64,000 nt of DNA, from assembly GCF_028476545.1 (NCBI RefSeq), contig NW_026732690.1:472501-536500 (forward strand), written 5' to 3'. The position numbers were made by a program, and so were the translations under genes. The notes beneath the pieces were generated by a model that saw only the letters and a program-made list of their open reading frames with translations, had not been told where the DNA came from and made no database searches. Positions 51,701-60,700 of this stretch are shown here, one piece after another. Each line of letters starts with the position of its first letter. The stretch's first letter is position 1. Source of the stretch: Physella acuta. Taxonomy: Eukaryota; Mollusca; Gastropoda; Physidae.

Positions 51701-54700
51701 TTTGCAAAAATTTCGATTTTTTGTGTGTGCACGATTACAAGACTTTCTAAATACTTCATATATACGAGAAAGTAAAAAGCTGATCTTTTTCCTGAAATTG
51801 TAGTTTTTTTCTGTTGTGCGTGCCTGATGTCCGGTAGAATTATGCATAATGCTTTTTTAACAAATGGTTTATTCACAAAAATATTTCTTGAACAAAATGT
51901 CTTGTATAGTATTTTTAAAAATTTGAAGTTCTACATTTCCAAAAATATTATTAAGTTAATTGGGAAGTATTGGGAATAGAAATACAGCTGGCTCAGGTCC
52001 TTGTAATTGTTAACAGTTAGTATAGTTCCCTTTGGAACAGAGCAGCCTACTGGGAAGTAGAGTTCACCTGTTTTTGTGACCTCAGCATACAAAGGCATAG
52101 TGTGGTCAGCACTATGCCCAGCCACCTTTACTTTCCCTAATGTAAGCCAGGTACCTATTAGAGTTGTGTGGTCTCAGGTATGGGCTATGACACTAATCAG
52201 GGAAATGAATTTGAGGCGTTTGTGTTAGTAGAAAAACGCTTTACCATCCTACCCTGCTGTCCTTCAGACCAACAGTACTTTTTCTTTATTCAACTAGTCA
52301 CATTGTTTTAATAGGGCGGAAATGTCCTAGGCTGCATAGGAAAATGGTTCCAAGTGCATGGGGAGTATGCGACTCTGAAATAAACAAATACATTGAGTTT
52401 GATGGTGAAGATTTTTGCCAGATTGGAGGGGAGAAGCCTATGCAGGTAACACAAAGCTGGATGGATCCATGTGAACAATATTAATGATTTGTATAGTTAT
52501 TTTAAATTTTTTATTGAAGCACACAATTAAAGTAATGAGTAATGGTACTCAACTTTAGACATAAATCACTGCGGGTGTCTCATGCACCTGCATAGAGCTC
52601 GTAGCCCTAACGACCAACGTGAGCTGACAGCATTTTATTAAATTTTAGATTTCTTTTGCCTGATCATCCCCAATATCTTAGATTAACCCCTTGGGGTTTT
52701 GCAACTAGCGCCTAGTCACCCAAGTCCCTTTAATGAAAAACTAAGTAACTATTTTACTCAAGAATAAACAATAGAGTACCCAGCCAAAAATTATATCAAG
52801 TTATTTTAAGTATGATGTGAAAAGGCTGATTTCACTTCTTACAAATGAAGTTTGTTTATTGAGCTTAACATTATTTTATCCATATTACACTTGCAGTCTG
52901 AATATATAGGGAAAATGATGACATCAATCACTGATGTATTTTATCTTCAGTATGGAGTATCCCCAACTCTAACAGCAAATGTATACCAGCAGATTTTGAA
53001 AGAAGAAGGTAGAACTTTGTGCTGGTCTAGGCACTTTCTTTTTTTTTGCTTGTGGTATCTTTGTTTTCAAAATTTGTTTTTGTTTTGATGTTTGACATTA
53101 CAATTAAGAATAAATAAGGAAAAGAAGATATAATATTATTATATCTTTACTGTAATTTGATACTTTAGTAATTAACAAAAAAAATTGGCAGATAGCCACA
53201 GTAGGCAACATGAGTGAGAAAGCTAACTTCTTCATCTTTTTCAGCCTCAAAAATTATCAAGAAATTGTCCACTGGCACTGAGCCTCTCGGAGGTAAAAAA
53301 AAATCCCTTCATCTCATCCATGTATAAATGAAAGTTTGCTTTCATTTCATCTTTACTGTAATTTGATACTTTAGTAATTAACAAAAAAAATTGGCAGATA
53401 GCCACAGTTGGCAACATGAGTGAGAAAGCTAACTTCTTCATCTTTTTCAGCCTCAAAAATTATCAAGCAATTGTCCACTGGCACTGAGCCTCTCGCAGGT
53501 AAAAAAAAATCCCTTCATCTCATCCATGTATAAATGAAAGTTTGCTTGTTGGTCGCATACGTTTGCTTTTAAGAGTGCAATTTTTAAGAGTGCAATAGGC
53601 TATGGATATGATGGGTTACTGTAGTTATTCACTAAATCAAATCAGGCACGTCCTTAAGTGCCCTAGAAGAGTGCTGTTTGGTGCCCAGGGTACAGTACAT
53701 GACATTCAATGATTGAACTGTCCAGGGGGTGTACCCGGTGCCTTTGCAGTAGTGTAACCGGTGACTCTTAAGAGTGCCCCACAACAGGGTTGCTGAGGCA
53801 AGTTCTGCCTATTACAGAGGGTGATTAACGTACACTCAAAGCTTTCATCAACACGGCCAGAAACATCTTGGCTGTATCATGGACAAATCCGCACTACAAA
53901 AAGTAACATTAAGCGTTTAAAAATACATGATTGGTAACGCATAGATGTAATCATTTTAAAGGATTGCATCAGCCTGCAGCAATCTTGGATCTCTAGTATA
54001 TTTATAAATGTGTGTGTGTGTGTGTATGCGTGTTTGCATTACTCCACCTTTCATCCGATTGCCAAGAAGATTTGGGAAATTGATGAAAATACTCATGGGA
54101 AGGTTTCTGCAGAAAAAAATAATTATGCAAGGGCATGAGCACTATGGCACCTACATTTATTTCTGAAGTGGATTGTTATCTTAGACAGATGATACAACAG
54201 ACGAGGAAGCCATTTTTATGTACGTCTTGTTTATTCTGAATCGGAAACGGAAACATAACATGCAAGGGACATCACTCAAACATTCTAAGACTAATTACTA
54301 TCACAAGGTCGCCAGGTACAGACCCTGATTCAGCTTAAACATTAAATGCTGTGTGTCACCATGTCCCTATTGTAGGGTGCTCTTTAAAAATAATGTAGGC
54401 AGCATTAAGTGAGCTTGGAGTACTGAAGGTCACCAAACTGCTAGAGGGCACACCTGATTTAATTCAATCAACAATTATAGTAGACAATGTATCCACCACA
54501 ACCACACACCACAACCACACACCACAACCACACGATCACAACCACACACCACAACCTCACACCACAGCCTCACACCAAACACCATAACCACACACCACAC
54601 ATGCTACAAACAAACCCACGGATCAATGGGAGATTAGACATGATCATCAACGTCACGCTCCACTTGTCGCACTGGAACAGACCAAACGCATTCAAGCGTG

Positions 54701-57700
54701 AAGTTGTTAATGTATGTTGTTCATCTGTGTTGGTTTGTCTGACTTATTCTGTTAAATCGTTATGTTTAACCTCCATACAGACAACCCACCATACAACACC
54801 CCACCATACACACAAACCCACCATACAGACAACCCACCATACAGGGAGGGTATGATGAGAGGGAGGGTTGTGATGGGTATAGAGGGGTGTGATGGGAGGG
54901 AGGGGTGTGATGGGAGGGAGGGGTGTTACGATGCTTTAGACACATGTATGGTCAGTGAGGTGTGTTCCTCCTCACTATTATGGAGGGTGATTAGCATCAA
55001 CTCAAGACTTTCATACAGCATGCACTGGGTTGTAGGTAGGTATTGTGGACAAACCCACGCCCCTAAGACAATGAATCCAAGAAATATAGCACCTGCTTTG
55101 TTTACATTTTAAATAACTCAGTTTTTAGAAAAGAAGGTCATAAGTCTAAAAATGATCTTTCACTTATGCATTTATGAAATTCTCCTAAAGTATTGCATCA
55201 GCTTTTCTTCTGAGACATAATATAAAGAAAAATTTGACAAAGAATGTTAGACTTTTATGTTAATATTGAAGCATGCATTTCACAGCTGAAGACCTGAGCA
55301 GAGATAGAGATGGTGGCGTTTTAATGCAAAGAATAAGCAAAGCTGAAAATCCAAAAGATTTTGATAAAATAACAGGTATGTAGGCCTACTGCAAAGAGTC
55401 TGGCTGTTAAAAATTTGTTAATAAGAGCGAGGGACCATTATCTTTTATAATGTACACAAAAATTTCGAATTTATATCCCCTTCCCCTTGTGTCTACCATG
55501 ACATCCCCATTGTGAACGTCCACAAAATCTTACTCTCGAAACTTACTTCTCAATGTACAGTACATTGAGAAGTAAGTTTCGATTGTACTACTTCAATAAC
55601 ATAAATTTTGTACCTATTAACAGATATATTGATATAACATTTTTTTCAGTAACTACCCCTAAAAATTATAAGTACAAAAAATGTCGGAGTGTAAATATTT
55701 ATTTTAATGATTTTCCCATTAGCAACCAAACACTCATTCAAACACATATCTTTCACAGGCTATGTGGAACAAATGTGTAAAAAATATTACTTTTGTATCC
55801 CATAATATGTATTTTTATAATTAATATTGACAGTTATGAGAGTTTATAAAAATGTTAGCCAAGCTCTGTAAATATTTTTTAAAAATATTTTTTAAAAATA
55901 TGCAAATTTTAATTTTTTTTAAATAATTTGCAATTTTGGGAGGGATAGTAGACTGAGAAGTGATGCCATTCTAGATGTTGGGTTCTGGTTTTTCGTGATG
56001 ACTTGTAAAGTTGGGGAAAATTATTTTTTTTAACACTGGTTAGAAAACAATTATTTCTTTAGTTTTTTTTTAAAGTACACAGGCATATGCGCTTCCACTA
56101 AAAAAATGGTAGAAAAATCTTAGTAACTACGACAATGGCGGCCATCTTGAAAAATTAACCCCTTTTAATTGTAGGTAGTGTTTCTTTCAGTCTTTTTTCT
56201 CCGGGGGGAGGGGGATGTTAACATTTTTCGGACCCTAGTAAAAGTGTATGTTTACTATATAAATTCTTAAGAGATGCCTGGAAGAATCTCTGGTTGTAGG
56301 TTTTCCACCATTTGTAAAATATTATATTTTATTCATCTTCTTCTTCCATTTTTTGGGGTACTCAGCTAAAAATTTTAAGTGCATATCTTCAAAATAATTT
56401 ATTATCAATTTTCAAAATTTGTGTCCATTTAAAACACTTAATTTTGAGTAATTGTGGGGCATTAAAACTAGGGTTTTTTATGGACCCACTGCTATAGAGA
56501 AATATTTCTTAGCTAACGAGTATTAAAAGTTTTTTTTACTGGAGACTACCCCCTTAAAATGTATGTACTTTGATGTTAAATTCCCTTTACACCGCAACAT
56601 AAAGAGTCAATTTGTGTACATCCCCCTTTCCCATTTTCCCCCTCCATGTAGACATAAATGGATAACCCCAAACACTAAATTTAAATTTTATTACGTGCTA
56701 TACATTAATTTGTTTGTTGTTACTTTAAAAAAAAATTAATTTAAAAATATGTACTCTAAGTTGAAATGTCAGTGACGACAGATGAAACAGTAATTAAAAA
56801 AGCGACCCGTATGGAATTCACAATTTGTGAAACAGACGATGAGCTGATTACTGCAACTATGGAGACAGCAGTCAAGTTTATGCTTCCTGGGGAAAAAATC
56901 AAATTAATAATATCACCAAGATATTCAACTTTAGACATCCCAGTCAATTCAAACATCACATACAACATAGAGCTAATTTCCATTATAAAGGTAATACATA
57001 TATAATTTTTTTGTATTTTCTGCAACTGCTATGAGTGTCTTGCACTAGGCTGTAGTCACAGTGTGGTTGTGTTGTGAAGCACACTATTGCTAACCCCCAC
57101 AAGGCTTGAGTTAATTGAAATCTTAGCTATCTGATGGGCACCTCTGTAGTCAGTTTCAGTAAAGGCAGCTTGGCTCATTATCTATTCATATGCAGAGGTC
57201 AGAGAAACAGATGAAGTCATCTTCATCTGCCTCATGGATAATCTGTTTCAAGTGTATTCTCTACCTTCTATACAAACTACCATAATACAAACTTATTAAT
57301 GCATTACTGTAGCCCATTCCCCTATAAATCCATGCTATGACAAACAGGTTTCTGGTAAAGAACCCATCACAGAATTAAAATGATTACATAAACCTGAGAT
57401 TAATGTTCTGATGCAACAGCCCTAATTTAGGAAGATGACTATGGAAGGCAATAGAATTTCAACCAGTGTAAACCTGAAGGAAGCCAGCCAACCAAAACAT
57501 CCTCCAGTAATAACAAAATAAGAGCATAAGACCTTGGCTTGACTGGAACGATACTTAAAAAACACTATATTTAAAAGGAATGGATAGATATAAATTGAAA
57601 GTGTTGGACCTATATAAACCATGATGGAATGGCTGAACTTGTTTAAATTCTAAACACGCTCTACTATTTTGTGCACACGAAGATGTAAATAACAAAAACT

Positions 57701-60700
57701 GAAGGGACAGCAGCCAAAAGGTGAAATCTTGCTTTTAAAAACTCATCTGCACAAAGTCTGGAAACTTTCCAAAAATATCTCGAAGAGTATGGAATTTCAT
57801 TTTCAAAAAGCTGTACCAACCCTGCTTTAAGTACAAACAGATATGAGATAAGGAGTTTGTCCTCACCATTGATATTGTTGGTTGAAACTACATGAAAACA
57901 AACTTACATAATCCAATATGGAAACCGACCCAATTACTCAGCAGATTTTTAAAGAAAACTTAAATGCACATTTTGAAAATAAATAGGCCAGACAAAATAT
58001 TTCTAATCTACGCATTAGGGAAGAGGTATAATGCTGACTATTGAAAATCGAGAATGAAATTCCAGACCTAGAAATGAAGTGGGGGCGGATAGTGCACCCT
58101 GAGATAGCCAGATGGTGGATTAGCATCCACAGAGGTTGAGGAAGAAAAGGGGCCAAATATGCCACAAAGATGTTTTGAAAAGGTAGGGAGGGAGAGGGGG
58201 GGGGGGTGCAGATTAGCATAGTCCAGAGTACCATGTAATCACCAATAGAGAATGCAAAAAAAAAAGGAAATGTATGTGCCACAGAGGCTTAAAATAATTT
58301 TACTTTAAATTCTAGGCTAAAGACCCCAATACATTAACACCAAAGGAAATTATAGCTCTTGCTGAGCAGAGAAAGGACAGGGGGAAATTGTTCTTGAAGG
58401 TAAGTCTACATTTGAGTTGGTATTCTAATTGAATTACATTTAATGACTTAATATAGTTTATGTTGTACCCCTCCCTGAGTCTGAAAAACTTCATTTGCAA
58501 TAATGCTTATGTCTATCTCTCTGACTGTCTGTCTGTGAGTTAAATAAATTGCGTACCATTTCAGTTAGGTTGATTAAATTTCATATATAAGTATTATATA
58601 TTAAATTTGTAGTTCTATATCTACTTGAAGCATTTCTGGTAACCGAAAGTGGAATTTACTTTGCCAGTTTCTCAAAAGTCAATTAAATAACCTAGCACTG
58701 TTTTAGTTTGCTGGACAAAATTTTATATACAAATAATACATTGTTCAGTAAATTTAAAACATATTTTGCTAACCAGAAATGGTGTTTACTTTTTTTTTTA
58801 TGGTAACATGATAACTTGAGTACTGTTTTATTTAGGAAGACAAGTTTTCACATATAAGTTTAAAATCTCCTACTTTGAATACTTCCAATTTTTGAGTGAC
58901 CTCTGATAACCAGAAGCAATACTCTTCTCCATTTCTGGGTTCTAAAATGCTGATAATTTGAGTAGTTTTAATTAGGTAGACAGAATTGTATACATAGGTA
59001 TAAAATCTTAATCTCTTGATACTTTCAAATTTTAAGTAATTTCCAGTGATGGAAAGTTTCTTTTCTGAAGTACTATTTCTCAGTTCTATTTATACACCAT
59101 TACTTTGTGTTCACTGGGTGTGCAATTCTTATTTTTTGCAACTCTAATCTATTTAAAAAGTTGAGTATTAAAAAGCAATTTAAAAAAGCTTTTCCACTCC
59201 ATGACTGCATTGTGCCTTCCTCCTTACTGTTATGTTACAATCTACAAAAAAGTTTAGGGGGATCACTCCCGCTTTTTTACTTTCTCGTATATACGTAGTA
59301 TAGAGAAAGTATTGTAATCGTGCAAAAAAAAAATCGAGATTTTTACAAATCTCGACGTTTTACACCTCACTGATACGGAAAAACATAATTTTGCAATCTT
59401 GTCCGTATGTCTGTGAGTGTGTGTGTGTGTCTGTCTGTCTGTGTGTCTGTCCGTGTGTAAACACGATAACTTGAGTACCGTTACAGCTAGGTTGATGAAA
59501 TTTCATATATAAGTATTATATCAAAATCGTAGATCCGTATCAACTTTTGAGCGATTTCCGACAACCGGAAGTGGTACTTTTTCTACTTTGAATTTTTCAA
59601 AAGCCTATAACTTGAGTACTATTTCAGATAGTTAAATGAAATTTCACATGTAAGTAAAAGATCTAATTCTCTATCTTCTGTTAATTTTTGAGTAATGTCC
59701 GTTGACCGGAAGTAGTAATTTACGCTACTTCCGATTTCTCAAAAAACTAATGTAAATTTATTAAGTACTAATACTATTTCGCACTATTATACACACCTTT
59801 ATTAGGCATTCGCTTGGTGCGCAATTGTTTTTTACTGAGATTCTATTCTATTTTTAAAAGTTTCAGTATTTAAAATGGATTAAAAATCAAAACTATATCC
59901 CCAGTTACCATCCCCTGTTGTTTTATATAAGAATATTCGAGAAAGTTTAGGGGAGATCACTACCGGTTTATTTCAAATGTTAAGGTGCCAAGTGAGCATG
60001 TTTGGCTGGATATAACTGTCAATTTAGTAAATTAAACAGTTCTACATACTTTTACCGGCACCCATGAACATACACGACAAGCTCAATTGTGTTCAGCCTT
60101 TTTACATCGATAAAAGGTAAACATTTAAAGTAGTCAATTTGAACAAAAGCTCAAAATTAGAAATAATGCAAAGGAAGTCAAATAGTGTGAAGATTTAAAA
60201 ATTCATAAAAAAGCATTTTAGGAGTAGGGACAAAAACTGCAAGACTCAAAAAATGTAAATTTTATTGGATCTACATTCTTCATCATTAAACTTAAAGTGT
60301 TTATATTCAAAGTATATTGTACACACATTTTATGAAGAATAAGCATACTTAACAAAATAGAATGTCATAGAAATGTTTAAAATCACAATAAAATAACTGA
60401 CTTAAAAACAATTTTGAAAATATGAACAATTGTACAATAGTTTTTCATCTTCTTACATATAACTTGAACACAAGGTTTTTTAATTTATATGAATATTTAA
60501 TTTATTTATCTTCCCAATCATATATTCAAAATGCAAAACAGGTGCATGCTTTCTATTTTAGAACGTAGGTTAGAAAATGTACTTTATAATACCAATAGCT
60601 TTACATAAACTTTATATAAAATAAATTTTTATTTCTTTTAGCCCTGGATAACTTTTCAATCCAAATTTATGCCTTTAAATCATTACCTTTGAAGAACCAA

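Larger units (their letters stand above)
48758..53008 (+). other. VCPIP1: VCPIP1-like part: zinc finger and OTU protease
   Basis: Eight exons, residues 1-395. The N-terminus has CPNAYC and CLGCGQ, the cysteine pairs of the VCPIP1 zinc finger. The OTU domain shows DGDGHCLVHAVSRALVG with the expected catalytic Cys at 173 and Asp nearby, LRNIHIFGLANVL, and GRNHFIPLVG with the catalytic His at 306, so the protease looks active. PSAWGV and the IGG motif downstream match human VCPIP1 just after its OTU domain, and YGVSPTLTANV matches YGIHPSL-VADV-like text. The part stops where human VCPIP1 (about 1220 aa) has some 800 more residues. Comparison is from memory of the human protein. Confidence 0.85.

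Noticed and set aside
54487-55112. His/Thr-rich protein frames
   Set aside because: Derived from CCACAAC and CATACAC simple repeats within an intron.
58545-59962. Exons of the chimeric gene within family C sequence
   Set aside because: The small open frames there repeat in every family C copy and have no matching phases or domain similarity.
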